This document shows positions 47,312 through 57,500 of a stretch of 64,000 nucleotides of DNA, piece after piece. Source of the stretch: Albimonas sp963816545 (GTDB lineage Bacteria; Pseudomonadota; Alphaproteobacteria; Rhodobacterales; Rhodobacteraceae); assembly GCA_963816545.1 (NCBI GenBank), contig CAWFLE010000004.1:59409-123408 (forward strand), in the 5' to 3' direction. The translations under genes were made by a program, and so were the position numbers. The notes beneath the pieces are model-generated. The model worked only from the letters and a program-made list of their open reading frames with translations, did not search any database and had not been told where the DNA came from. Numbering within the stretch: the first letter of the stretch is position 1; every line of letters starts with the position of its first letter.

Positions 47312-47685
47312 TGACCGCGACCGCCGTCACCGTCCACCACGTGCGCCCGCCCGACCCGACCAAGGGCGACGGCCTCCTCGGCATCGTCACCGTGACGGTC
47401 GGCGGCGTCTTCATGGCCGGGGCGCGATTGGTTCAACTGCCGAAGGGGCCGCGCCTCCTCGCCCCTCGGCTCGCCCGCAAGAGCGACCGCATCGAGTTCG
47501 ACGCGGAGACGTGGGACGCGGCGACGGCCGCTGCGGTGGAGGCGATGGAAGCGACGGGCAGCAGGATCGACGCGGCGGCCGTGGAGGCAGCGGACGGCGC
47601 TCAAAAGGTACTAGGACGCCGAGAGCCTGAAGCGGGGAATTCGGACCACGTTCATTCACTCAATGCAGATCGCCGAAAGGGTTAA
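47311..47685 (+). CDS. Hypothetical protein, weakly SpoVG-like
   Basis: 124 residues. The first 60 (VHHVRPPDPTKGDGLLGIV, VTVGGVFMAGARLVQLPKGPRLLAPRLA) resemble the layout of SpoVG-type small DNA-binding proteins, which are frequent on phages and plasmids; this is a weak match. The last about 30 residues are polar and unlike the rest. Coupled by overlap to the preceding gene. Confidence 0.55.
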   Translation: MTATAVTVHHVRPPDPTKGDGLLGIVTVTVGGVFMAGARLVQLPKGPRLLAPRLARKSDRIEFDAETWDAATAAAVEAMEATGSRIDAAAVEAADGAQKVLGRREPEAGNSDHVHSLNADRRKG

Positions 47686-47690
47686 CGCCT

Positions 47691-48233
47691 GTGAAGACGG
47701 ATCGCGTCGGCCTGACGCAGATCGCCGCCGCTCAGATCATAGGCGTTTCTCGGCCGCGCGTCTCGCTTCTCGTGAAGCAGGGCCGCATTGACTTGTGGCC
47801 GGACGGGTCTCTTCAGGAGGACAGCGTTCGCGCCCTGAGCGAAATACTTGCCGCCCGCCGCGCCGAGATGGGCGTCTCAGCCGGTCACGCTGGGGGTAAC
47901 TCCGCCGTGACCCCCTCGACCGTGACCCCTGAAGCCGCCCTGGCCGATTGGGGGACGATCACCCGCGGGGAGGCGCTGCGCCGCAAGGAAGCGGCCCTCG
48001 CATGGCGTCGGACGCTGGAGGCCCGGCAGGTGGCGGGCGAGCTGGTCCCGCGGGCCACCCTCGCCCGCCTTCGTGGCCGCCTCCTGGCGATCCCGTCCAG
48101 CGCCGCCCCGTTGCTGGTGGGGGCCGACATGCCGCGGGCCGTGTCGGTGCTGGAGGGCGCAATCCACGACGCCCTGCGCGAGCTGTCGGAGACGCAGATC
48201 GAAGACCTGATCGAGGCCGACGCCTCGGCCTGA
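47691..48233 (+). CDS. Terminase small subunit-like (Nu1-type) DNA-packaging protein
   Basis: 180 residues from GTG 47691. An N-terminal helix-turn-helix (TQIAAAQIIGVSRPRVSLLVKQG), a linker, then the segment EALRRKEAALAWRRTLEARQ, LVPRATLARLRGRLLAIPSSAAPLLVG typical of phage Nu1-like small terminase subunits and related HTH proteins. It would recognise phage DNA for packaging. No large terminase, portal or capsid gene follows. Confidence 0.65.
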   Translation: MKTDRVGLTQIAAAQIIGVSRPRVSLLVKQGRIDLWPDGSLQEDSVRALSEILAARRAEMGVSAGHAGGNSAVTPSTVTPEAALADWGTITRGEALRRKEAALAWRRTLEARQVAGELVPRATLARLRGRLLAIPSSAAPLLVGADMPRAVSVLEGAIHDALRELSETQIEDLIEADASA

Positions 48234-48279
48234 CCTTGGCCGCCGCGAGGCGTCCGATCCAATAGAAGGAGGCCGAGCG

Positions 48280-50342
48280 ATGGCCGCACCCGGACTAGAG
48301 TTCAAGCTGTCGGCCGAGCTGGGGGGCTTCCTCCAGCAGATGCAGCAGGGCGACCGCGCCGTGAACCAGGCGATGGCGAGCATGGGCCGCTCCGCCCAGG
48401 CACTGGAGGGCCGGCTTGCCGAGGTCAGCAAGAGCGCGAAATCCTCCGCCGCCGTCTTCGTGGAGTTTGAGCGAGCCGGGAACGAGTTCCGGGCACTGCA
48501 AGGTCAGCGCGACCCGGCCGTCCGCGCGCTTCACGAATACCAGCGGGCGCAGATGCTCGTCTCCGCGGCCGTGGAGGCGGGAGCCGTCTCGCAGGATCGC
48601 GCGAACGCCGTCCTGGCGCAGGCGCGGGTCCGCTATGAGGCCGCCGCCAATGGGATGGCGATTGCATCCAGCCGCGGCGCGGGCGGGATCACCCGCATGG
48701 GCGGAGCGATGCAGGGCGCGGGCTATCAGGTCGCGGACCTCGCGGTGCAGCTCCAGGCCGGCACCAATCCCATGATCGCCTTCACGCAGCAGGGATCGCA
48801 GCTCGTCAGCATGTTCGGTCCGTGGGGCGCGGCCATCGGCGCGGCCGGCGCGGTGATGGGAGCGTTGGCGGTTCACCTGTGGGACGCCGGGGACGCCGCC
48901 GAGGAGTTGGAGTTCGATATCGGCGCGCTGGAGTCGGGCGTCTCCGGGCTGGAGAGCATCGTTCGCGAGTATGAGCGCGCCATCAAGGCCACGGGCACGG
49001 CGCAGGCCGCGGCGTCGGGGCAGATCGTCGCCGAGACCAGGCGCGAGTTCGAGGCGAAGCAGCAGCTCCTCGGGCTGGAGCTGAAGAGCCAGCAGGCGAA
49101 ACAGGCGGAGCGTCAGGTCGCCTTGTCCGGCGTGCGGCGCGAGCTGGAGGCGGGGCCGGACTACAGCAACGCCGTCGCCGGCCCCGGCCCGGCATCCCTC
49201 TATGCCGGTTCCAGCACCGTCGCCGACACGCGCACGCGAGCCGAGGAGGTCTTCAACGCGAAGGCTGAGGCGCTGCGCGATCAGGTGACGCGCTACGAGT
49301 CCGAGGTCACGCTTGCCGCGGGCGCCATCGACCGGACCACCGAGGCCATCGCCATGAGCTGGGAAGAGGCGATGGCGGCTTTCTCCGGCGGCGGGAGCAA
49401 AGGCGGGAAGACCCCGGCCGACAAGCTCGCGGAGATCGCTCAGAAGCTTCAGGAGATGACCGTCGCGGCACGAAATCAGGCCTACGAGTTCGGCCTGAGC
49501 GGCGAGGCGCTGGCCGAGTTCAAGGCGGAAACCGAAGCCTACAACCTCGTTGCCGAGGCGATGGTGAACGCCACGCCCGAGCAGGCCGCGAGACTGCGCG
49601 AGCTGGCCGAGGGCTACATCGACGCCGCCGTCGCGGTGGAACGGAAGAGGGAGGCGCGGGAAGACGCGACCGAGGCGGCCAAGGCGGCGAAGCAGGCCGA
49701 GGAGGATCTGCAAAGCGAGCTTTCCCCATTGGTCTCCGGCTTCTCCAGCGCCATCCAGAACGCCGACAGCTTCGCGGACGCGCTCAAGCGGGTCGGCATC
49801 CAGCTTGCGGAACTGGCGCTGAAGGGCGCGCTCCTGGGCGAGGGGCCGTTCGCGAAGGGCGGGGCGGGCGCGAGCCTGTTCAAGACGGTCGCCGGGGCGG
49901 TGCTCGGCGGTATGGCCGGCGGCATAGGCGGAGGGCTTCGCCACGGGCGCGGCCTTGCCCGGCGGCGGGTCGCTCATCGCGCCAACGGGAAGCCTCGGGC
50001 TCGTACGCCGTCCGGCTCGCCGAGCGCGGCTCGACGGGCTCGCTATCGTCGGCGAGCGAAGGCCCGGGGCTTGTGCGATCCTGCAGCGGCGGACGAGCGG
50101 GTGATCGAACGCGCGCGACACGGCAGCGGATGATGGGCGGCGGCGGCGGCGTCTCCGTCACCGTCAACTCCCCGGTGACGATCAACGGGACGGGCCTGTC
50201 CCGCGAGGAGCTTGCCGCGGTGATGGAGGATCGCGACCGGCGGCTTCCGCAGGACATCGCCAAGATGATCCAGACGCCGGGGTCCGAGGCTGACCGGGCG
50301 CTGTCCCAGACCGGCCGAGGGCGCACGGTGTTCGGCGGATGA
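48280..50342 (+). pseudogene. Phage tail tape-measure protein, C-terminal frameshifts
   Basis: Reads from MAAPGLEFKLSAELGGFLQQ through a long helical region, with the hydrophobic tape-measure core GGAMQGAGYQVADLAVQLQ, FTQQGSQLVSMFGPWGAAIGAAGAV and LSPLVSGFSSAIQNADSFADAL. Near 49934 one extra G shifts the frame; the expected GFATGAALPGGGSLIAPTG lies in a second frame, and from about 49998 SYAVRLAERGS ... SVTVNSPVTINGTGLSREEL in a third, ending at 50342. About 687 codons in total. Short for a long-tailed phage. The next gene overlaps its stop by 4 bases. Confidence 0.82.
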
Positions 50343-50752
50343 CCCTCGACCCGCACGCGCCCGAGCAGCTCGCGCAGGCGACCGAGGAGCTGGCGGCGAC
50401 GACCCGCCGGCTCCAGGCGCAAGGCTATCCCTTGGACGTGATCCTCTCGGCGGCGGTGGGGCTGGCGACGTGCGAGCTGATCGCGATCAAGGGGCCTGCC
50501 GAGGCGGCGGAGAGGCTGCGGGAGGCGGCGAGGATCTGTCAGGCGGCAGCGGATCGGGGCGAGGTCGCCGGGCCGCTGGAGGGGCAGAGGTGGCGGGGAG
50601 CGCGTAGTTCATCTGGCCGAAGCGAATGCAGACCGTTCGGAGGGCAAAGCCACTCCTGCGGTGGGCTGGACGTTCCGTTTCGCGCAGCTACGTCATCGAC
50701 GGCTCGCGGAAGCCACGTCATGCATTTGGAGGCTTATCCGCCCGTCACCTGA
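50339..50752 (+). CDS. Hypothetical phage-type protein
   Basis: 137 residues. The first about 80 (EQLAQATEELAATTRRLQ, LDVILSAAVGLATCELIAIKG, EAAERLREAARICQAAA) are helical and coherent. The rest is low-complexity and may be beyond a lost natural stop. Start overlaps the tape-measure stop in GGATGA. Function unknown. Confidence 0.55.
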   Translation: MTLDPHAPEQLAQATEELAATTRRLQAQGYPLDVILSAAVGLATCELIAIKGPAEAAERLREAARICQAAADRGEVAGPLEGQRWRGARSSSGRSECRPFGGQSHSCGGLDVPFRAATSSTARGSHVMHLEAYPPVT

Positions 50753-51419
50753 ATGATAGGCGAATGGCTTGCGAGAATACGCTCCGGGGCGGCTGGCACG
50801 CCACGCAACACACGGACTGAATGAACCCCAGTTCGCCGCCGCCCCGGAGCAACGCAAACTCACCCCATGAACATATCATTAACTATGAATTGCGCCATTC
50901 CCCCGAAATGGTGAGGGCGGGAGAGCTAAGTCCTTGGCCCGTCAAGGGCAGGGTTGCAGACACTCGCCCTGTGCGGGAACCACGGCGGACTCACGCTGAG
51001 AAGCGCCAGCTATTTCCGTGTTGAAGACGTAGAACTTTCAGCGGCTCGCATTGAACCATCCGATTTTGACGGGGCTGGGGTTGGTAGAGCAGAAGGGCGC
51101 GGCGCCGGGATCTGCTGGGCCGCGCCCATTCTTCGCGAGGAAGTCCACGAGGCCCTGCACCCGGAGACGAAGCATGGCGGCGACCGCAAGGGCGATAGGA
51201 GTCGCCAACTTGGCAACTTGCCCCCCCGCTTCACAGCCGAGACGGCCGAGCGAACCGGTCAGTCGGAGCGCGTCGTTCAGCGCAAGGCCGAGCGAGGCGA
51301 AAAGATCACCGACGACGCTTCGCGATGGCCAAAGGCACTCCGCTCGAAACTGGGGCGAAACTACATACTTCATCGGTGCTGCGGCGCATGCGTTCATACC
51401 GGCCTCAGCTAAGGAGGGA
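50753..51419. other. Region without confident gene
   Basis: About 670 bases. Contains an AT-rich patch (50860-50895) that could hold a promoter, and several overlapping open frames on both strands with no family match. One minus frame (51038-51487) includes QVAKLATPIALAVAAMLRLRV and might be a decayed membrane protein. I make no gene call. Confidence 0.4.
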
Positions 51420-51731
51420 TTTCGAGCGAGGACGATAGCGTTTGCGATCTTGGCGATGGTGCTGACGGCGTGCGCGCCGAAGAACATTACGCCGTACCCG
51501 ATGACCGGATCAAAAGCGGACGGGACGGTCAGAATGGCTTACAGCCACTCTGGCCTTGAGGAGCCGGTTGTAAATTGGTCGCAGGCCAGATCAACCGCTC
51601 TGCAAAGGTGTCAGGCGTGGGGGTATTCGAAGGCCGAGCCGTTCGGCGGAGAAGTTCGGCAGTGCGTTCAGCCTGGACCCTACTTCTGCCATCAGTTCAA
51701 CGTGACGATGGACTTCCAGTGCCTCGACTGA
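51420..51731 (+). CDS. YecR-like lipoprotein
   Basis: About 100 residues: RARTIAFAILAMVLTAC gives a lipoprotein signal with the lipobox Cys. The mature part (SKADGTVRMAYSH, ARSTALQRCQAWGYSKAEPFGGEVRQC, TMDFQCLD) matches the YecR-like lipoprotein family often carried by prophages. AAGGAGG at 51411-51417 is an ideal ribosome site, but no ATG, GTG or TTG stands at the right distance; the in-frame codons there are gga, ttt, cga. The start has probably been mutated or misread. Confidence 0.75.
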   Translation, partial: FRARTIAFAILAMVLTACAPKNITPYPMTGSKADGTVRMAYSHSGLEEPVVNWSQARSTALQRCQAWGYSKAEPFGGEVRQCVQPGPYFCHQFNVTMDFQCLD

Positions 51732-52530
51732 GGTGACGGAAGGAATCCGCCGCCTGACGAGGGTTGCGATTGCGGCGACGGTGATCAGGGCCTCGGCGAC
51801 GCGGGTGATCTGCTCGTAGTCCCGCACAAGGCGGCGGCACTTCATGATCCAGGCGAAGGTCCGCTCCACCACCCACCGGCGGCGGATCACGACGAAGCCC
51901 TTGGCGCGGCGGGGCGACGGACGATCTCGAGCGCGACATGGGCCTTGTCCTGCGCCAAGCGCACCATTCGCCCGACGTAGCTGCCGTCGGCGAAGACCTG
52001 CTCGACGAAGGGATAGGCGCGGCGGGATCGCTTCAGGACGCCACGGGCCCCGTCCCGATCCTGGACAACGGCTGCGTGGACCTCGATCGCCAGCAGGCGG
52101 CCGTCGGTATCGGCAGGAAGTGGCGCTTGCGTCCGTGGATGCGCTTTCCGGCGTCTTAGCCTTTGCATCCCGCTTTTGATCCGCCGTACGGACGGTATGG
52201 TCGTAGAGAACGGCGGCACTGGGGGAGGGTTCGCGGACGGATAGTTAACGATCTTCGAGAAGCGGCGCATGATGGACGCCGGCCAGGCGCCTCCGCGCTC
52301 CCATCGGCGGAGGTAGTAGTAGACGGTCTGACAAGGCGGGAAGTCGTGGGGCAAGAGCCGCCAGGCGCAACCGTCGCGCAGCAGCTAGAGAATGGCGTCG
52401 ACGATCTCGCGCTAATCGGCTTTGCGACGTCGGCCGCACGGGCGGGCATCGGGGATCAAGGGCGCGATGGCGGCCCATTGGGCATCGATCAGTCGGTGGC
52501 GTAGGCCGGGCGGCAGGGCAAGGCGTCGAT
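51732..52530 (-). pseudogene. IS5-family transposase remnant
   Basis: Pieces of an IS5/IS4-type DDE transposase in several frames: IDAQWAAIAPLIPDARPCGRR, then two in-frame TAGs, LLPHDFPPCQTVYYYLRRWE, EVHAAVVQDRDGARGVL, FVEQVFADGSYVGRMV and RRRWVVERTFAWIMKCRRLVRDYE. At least two stops and several frameshifts make it inactive. Terminal repeats were not identified. Confidence 0.82.
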
Positions 52531-52589
52531 CCGGGTTCGAAAGGGTCGACGCCCATGAATTACACGGCGAGGTCGACTTAGATAGGGCT

Positions 52590-52835
52590 CTAGTCCCCCT
52601 TCCTCAGTCTCACTCCCGGCCCGCCCCCGTTCTCCGCGATGAACTCGACGCCGGCCGCCTCCAGGGCGGAGCGGAGGCGCTGGAGTGTGTCGAAACGAAG
52701 CCGAAGCTCGCCGCTGCCGGCCTCAAGGCGTTTGATCGTAGGAAGCGACACCCCCGAGGCATCGGCTACCTGCTGCTGCGTCAGCCCGAGCATCGAGCGG
52801 GCTCCACGAAGCTGTTCAACGGTTGTGAGGCTCAC
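52590..52835 (-). CDS. XRE-type helix-turn-helix regulator
   Basis: 81 residues with one Cro/CI-type helix-turn-helix (QLRGARSMLGLTQQQVADA, SGVSLPTIKRLEAG) and a short tail. Starts at GTG 52835, directly after a GGTATC sequence. It probably binds the GGTATC-type sites between it and the divergent gene, repressing one or both. Likely of prophage origin. Confidence 0.88.
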   Translation of the reverse strand: MSLTTVEQLRGARSMLGLTQQQVADASGVSLPTIKRLEAGSGELRLRFDTLQRLRSALEAAGVEFIAENGGGPGVRLRKGD

Positions 52836-52900
52836 GGTATCGTTTTCGACCTCTCAGGTATTGCAAGCCCCTTAGGATTGCTTTAGATACCCTAGGTATC
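52836..52900. promoter_or_regulatory. Divergent promoter with operator for the XRE regulator
   Basis: For the plus strand TTGCAA (52861-52866), 17 bases, TAGATA (52884-52889). Inverted repeat GATACC-cta-GGTATC at 52886-52900 overlaps the -10 box. Further half-sites are GGTATC at 52836-52841 and GGTATT at 52857-52862. The layout fits repression of the rightward gene and autoregulation by the 52590-52835 protein. Confidence 0.6.
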
Positions 52901-52938
52901 GCTTCTAAGCCTGAAGCGCAAGCTTGTGAGGTCCAACC

Positions 52939-53619
52939 ATGACCACTATCACTCGCCGCGCGGCCTTCGCCGCTCCGCTCGCCCTTACCGCGCCGCTGCC
53001 GGCGCTGGCCGGATCAATGGACGAGCGACCGCCCGTTGATGGCCCCGACGAAGGCTTCAGCATCGCCGCCGTGCGCGCCCGCCTCGCCTACGTCTGCGAG
53101 GTCTTCTCGAAATCCTGGAGCGCGTTCCCGGACCCGATGCCGGCCGAGGACCGGGAGGCGCTGCTGTCCCTGTCAGACGAGGACATCAACAACATGGAGG
53201 ACCCGTTGCTTCCGATGCTGCGCAAGTATGGCGTGAACCTCGACTGGCTCTTCATGGGGAGCATGAAGGGGCTGCTGATCGACGCCCGCATCGCAAACGA
53301 AGCGTGGGAGCGGGCGGGCGCGGCCGCGTATGATCCGGTGGCCCCCGCGTTCGAGCGTTGGCGCGAAACCCATATCGCCTACGATGCGGCCTGCCGGCGC
53401 ATCCGCAATCGGCAGGATGAGGAGGTCGCCGACGAGCTGATGGACCCGATGTGGGCTGCGCACGCGGACCTCTGCCGGCTGGAGCCGCGGACGCAGAAGG
53501 GGGCCGCCCTTCTCGCGCGTGCGGCTCTGCGGGACATGTCGATCGACCACGGAACAGCCGGAGATGCCCGGCGACCCCTTGGAGTGGCGACCCGAGCATT
53601 TCAACTTCGCGGCCGATGA
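52939..53619 (+). CDS. Hypothetical protein with export-like N-terminus
   Basis: 226 residues. N-terminus TRRAAFAAPLALTAPLPALAGS resembles a signal peptide with an arginine pair. The rest is soluble and charged (AYVCEVFSKSWSAF, LLSLSDEDINNMEDPLLPML, AFERWRETHIAYDAACRRI). Similar short proteins occur in Rhodobacterales prophage-like regions, but no function is known. The last about 20 residues overlap the next frame and may reflect an indel. Controlled by the promoter at 52861-52889. Confidence 0.65.
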   Translation: MTTITRRAAFAAPLALTAPLPALAGSMDERPPVDGPDEGFSIAAVRARLAYVCEVFSKSWSAFPDPMPAEDREALLSLSDEDINNMEDPLLPMLRKYGVNLDWLFMGSMKGLLIDARIANEAWERAGAAAYDPVAPAFERWRETHIAYDAACRRIRNRQDEEVADELMDPMWAAHADLCRLEPRTQKGAALLARAALRDMSIDHGTAGDARRPLGVATRAFQLRGR

Positions 53620-53704
53620 CGGCCACGCGACGGCCTCTGCCTTCCGCGCCCTCTGGGGCATCATCAACGCCGCCGAGGCCATGCAGGGGAGTGAGCAGGC
53701 ATGA
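53564..53704 (+). CDS. Small hypothetical protein, 46 residues
   Basis: MPGDPLEWRPEHFNFAADDG ... WGIINAAEAMQGSEQA (middle omitted). GGAG lies 2 bases before the ATG, closer than ideal; the protein could instead be the true C-terminus of the preceding gene after a frameshift. Its stop overlaps the next start (GCATGA). Confidence 0.5.
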   Translation: MPGDPLEWRPEHFNFAADDGHATASAFRALWGIINAAEAMQGSEQA

Positions 53705-53973
53705 GCGGGCACGAGATCGAAGCTCGCGCCCTCTGTAGCCGGCTGGACGACCTGCTGGCCTATGAAGCGCCGCTGCGGGAGGCGGAGGACTTGGCCCTCG
53801 TCGTCGAGCTGGCGCTCGAGGGTGGCGAAGCGGGCGTAATGGTCGGCGGCGAGAAGGCTGTTGCGCGATCTGTCACGCGGCTCCGGCGCCTGATCGAGGC
53901 GGCGAAAGCGGACCTTGAGGCGATGCGGGCGGAGTTTGCGAGGCCGCGGGAGCCCATCGGAGCGGGCAAATGA
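53701..53973 (+). CDS. Hypothetical protein, 90 residues
   Basis: Acidic helical protein (EARALCSRLDDLLAYEAPL, VARSVTRLRRLIEAAKADLE). Overlaps both neighbours by 4 bases, indicating translational coupling within a small prophage-like operon. No family recognised. Confidence 0.6.
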   Translation: MSGHEIEARALCSRLDDLLAYEAPLREAEDLALVVELALEGGEAGVMVGGEKAVARSVTRLRRLIEAAKADLEAMRAEFARPREPIGAGK

Positions 53974-54164
53974 AGCCGAACAAGCCCCGCCCCACTGAGG
54001 GGAAAAGCGATGGGAGCGGTTCGCCGCTTTCCTCGCTTTCCTCGCCGCTTCAATCGCTTGTGGGAATTTCGTGGCGGAGGGGATGGGCCTGTCGTCGAAC
54101 CTTCTCCGCTCTGCACGCTCGGCCCGCCAAGATGCTGTTCCGGGGCGGCTGGCTTGACCGCTAA
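53970..54164 (+). CDS. Small hypothetical protein, 64 residues
   Basis: MKPNKPRPTEGKSDGSGSPL then SLVGISWRRGWACRRTFSAL. Start overlaps the previous stop (ATGA), the only support. Its middle coincides with a sequence (54072-54110) that resembles 28990-29028. Low certainty. Confidence 0.4.
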   Translation: MKPNKPRPTEGKSDGSGSPLSSLSSPLQSLVGISWRRGWACRRTFSALHARPAKMLFRGGWLDR

Positions 54165-54541
54165 CGCTCGCTGAACCCAAGATTCCGGAGGAGTCCTCTG
54201 AACGGGGTCGCCATCATGACCGCCGGTGCTCTGCACCGCGGTAAGACCTGGAGGGCGTTCTTGCAGGTCAGGGCGATGGGGCCGGGCGGCACGCTCCACG
54301 GCGTATGTTGTCCAGATCAGGATGTTCACCCGGTCGATACGCTTGGCCCGGATGACAACTGGCTGATCCGTCTGGCACTCCTTCATCTACGCCGCCCGCA
54401 TCGCTCACCGACCACTTTCATGCGCCACCTGCAGTGACAACAGGTTCCAGGACTGGCGCCTGATGGATCCGCGGAGCAGCTTCCTTGCGGAAGAGGATGA
54501 TCGACCGGAAACCGCCGGAGCGCCCGGCGAGGCCGGGGCTC
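54165..54541. other. Region without confident gene
   Basis: About 380 bases at the edge of the prophage-like segment. A 73-codon plus-strand frame (54216-54437) and an overlapping minus frame (QPVVIRAKRIDRVNILIWTT) look partly protein-like but match nothing I know. Probably mobile-element debris. Confidence 0.4.
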
Positions 54542-57500
54542 TCAGAACTTGATGTCGATCTCCTCCGCAGAAAGCGCCCCGGCAAGCGCGAGGTCGGCGC
54601 GGCGTATCGCGCCCAAATCCCCCATCAGTACGCTGAAGCCCGATGCTCCAAAGATCTGTGGGCTCTCCTCCATGTAGACAAGCGTGCGATTGCACGCGCT
54701 CGTGTAGTCCAGCATGTCGTCTGCGTAGTCCGGAAGGCCCATCATCCAGGGCGCACGGCCGGTTCGGGAAGGCTGCCATGCCGCGTCGCCGATCTCGTCC
54801 AGGCGACGCCAGCCGGATAGGGACATGCCCGAGTACGGGATGGCGAGACAATTCTCCACCTCGCCGTCTCCGCTCTTCTCGATCCAGCCGAGGCTCTTGC
54901 CCATGCCCGACGGATCTCCCGCCACGTCCGGTTCTCCATACTTCTCCTCCAGCACCTGCGTGATGCGGTCGTAAGGCAGCGTGCCCTTCTCCAGCACCAT
55001 CCGGCGCATGATCGCAAGCACCGGTCCGTCCGGACCGTAGGAGCCGACGAAGAAGGCCTCGCTTCCGTCGCGTGAGAGATAGACCCGGCGATACGCGAGC
55101 GCGGGGGTGCCTCGGCCGCCCGCCTCGGCCGCTGGCGTCTCGAAGGCGGCGACCAGGCCCCCGCGCTCCCGGAGGATGCGGTCCGCCTCGGCCATGCTCT
55201 GCCCCGTCCGCAGGCCCAGCAGATCGTGCGGAGACAGCTCCACCTCAAAGGCCTCGTGCGTCGGCCACGCCTCTTCCTCCTCCGGCGCGGGCGCCGCCTC
55301 GACCGGCGCTTGGACGGTCTGCACCGCCTGCGCGCCCGCGGGCTCCGCTGCGGCGACCCTCGCCGGCTCGGGCTCGGGTTTAGCTTCGGGCGGCGGGGCG
55401 GCGACGACCGGTTCTCCGACGGCGCCGTCGGCGGAGACGAGGCGGGTCGCCTCCGCGCGGGCCGTCACCAGAAGCTCCGGCACGTCGGAGGGGCCCGGGA
55501 AAGCGGCGACGTCGGTGACCTTCAGCTCGATGCGGACCCCGTCGGCGTTCGCGCCCGACCTCCCCTCATGCATCGCATTCTCGATCATGACGATGCCGAA
55601 CCAGGAGCTGCATCTGTCGTGGTGCCGCGCGCTGGGCCGCTGCTGGATGAGGCCGTAGCGGCGCTCGATCTCGAACGGCCCGGCCTCTTCGTGGATGCGC
55701 CGGTTGAGCGCAGTCGCGTCGTCCTGCAGCAGCGGCAGCGCCTTGAGTATCTCCCGGTCGCCGTACATCCCGCCGAGAACCATGAAGGCGCCGCAGGACG
55801 GGCTGGACCGCCCCGTGGGCAGCGTAACGGCGAACCTGTCCCCCAGAGCCTCGGCCTTCGCCACGACGTACGACGCGAAGGCGGGGGCGAGAACCGCTGC
55901 CGCGGGGCCTGAAGGGGCCGGCTCTCCGGGAGAGAAGAAGCGCGCGCCGGGAAGCTCCGGCCCGTCTCTCTCCTGCACCCAGGCGGCCAGGATCATGTCG
56001 TCCAGCGCCTTGCCTGCCGGGGGCTCGCCAGAGGCGCGCACCATCAGCAGATCCATGACGTGGGGCGTCAGATCCGGCCGCGCCTCCGCCAGGGCCGGGA
56101 AGTCCGACGGCTCGAAGCGGCGGGCGATTCGCTCGTCCCGCGCGGCGTTCTCTTCGTCATAGGAGACCGATGCGATGATCTCCGCCGGCTCGTTCCGGCT
56201 CTCGCCGTATCGGTAGAACAGAACGCTGCTCGTCCGCGCCACGAGCTGGAGGCCGAGGCCGCCGCGGTTCTGCTCCTCCGACGCCATGGGCTCGATCTCG
56301 ATCGCGAAGCCGATCCTGCGATCCTCGCTTTCGACGATCGCGCGGGCCGCGGCTTCATCCACCTTCAGCGTCTCGAACGGGTTGGGGCCGATCAGCTGGA
56401 TCGGCACCTCGGGCCATGCCCCGTCCCGAACCGGGCCGAAGCGGATGTAGCCGCTCCCCTCCCGGAAGGCGAAGGCCCCCGCCTGGAGATCGTACCTGTC
56501 CAGCTGCGCCTGACCATCCATCCACATCTTCCCCGGCGGCTGGGCCTGCATCTCCGCTATCGCCGTCTCGATGGCGCCGGCGCGGTCGAACTCGTTGGCC
56601 GCGTTGACGTTGCCGTTCGCCTCTGCGATCCGAACGTAATTCGCGCGGTCGCCCCCCATAGCGCGGGCGAGCGCCCCCAGGACCTGAACGCTCGTCGCGC
56701 GCGGCAGGGACTCGAGACGCGCGAGGTCCGGGGGCGCCTGCTCCGGCTCCGTCGCCGGCGCCGCCTTCGGCTCGGGGATCGGGATCAGCAGGGACGCGGG
56801 ATCGAGCTGCAGCACCGGCACGGCCAGGGTTTCATCGACGAACAGGCCGATCCGCTTGAGTTCGGCGCGGCCGGGCCGCTGGAGGCCGTGGCCGTCCCGC
56901 AACTCCTGGCCTGCGGCCTTGAACCGCTCCTCGACGGCGGAGCCGTCGGCGCCGAAGTCGAAGTCCGCCCACCAGGCCAGGGTCAGGCGTTCGTTCTGCA
57001 CCGCGCGCTTCAAGGCCTGCGCCTGCTCGGGCGGGAGGTAGAGCCGCTCCGGCAGGTTGCCGAGGCGGTCCGCGGAGGCCAGCGTGGCCGCGATGCCGTT
57101 GCCGCCGGGCTGCGGGATGGGGAAGGAGACCACCCTGAGATGACCGCCCGTCTGGTCGAAGCGCAGCGGGAAGGATTGCTGGTCGAAATCGTATTCGCCC
57201 AGCGAGACCGACGTCTTCGCCAGCACCGGCAGCGGCCATTTCGGCGTCCGGGCCAGGAGCCCGGGATAGTACGTCTCGAGGAAAGCCGCCTTGGCTTCGC
57301 GGCGCGCGAATTCGTCGGCGAACATGTTCTGGCCCATGAACATCGAGTCGCCTTCGGACGCGAGCATCCGGACCGCGACGGCCCCGTAGTGGCCGACGCT
57401 CCTGCCGCCGAAGAACGTCCGCTGCTGGGCCTCGGGCAGAAGAAGCGCGGCGGCCGCGGCGAAGCGGTCGCCCTCCTCCAGGAAACCGGGATCCTGACCG

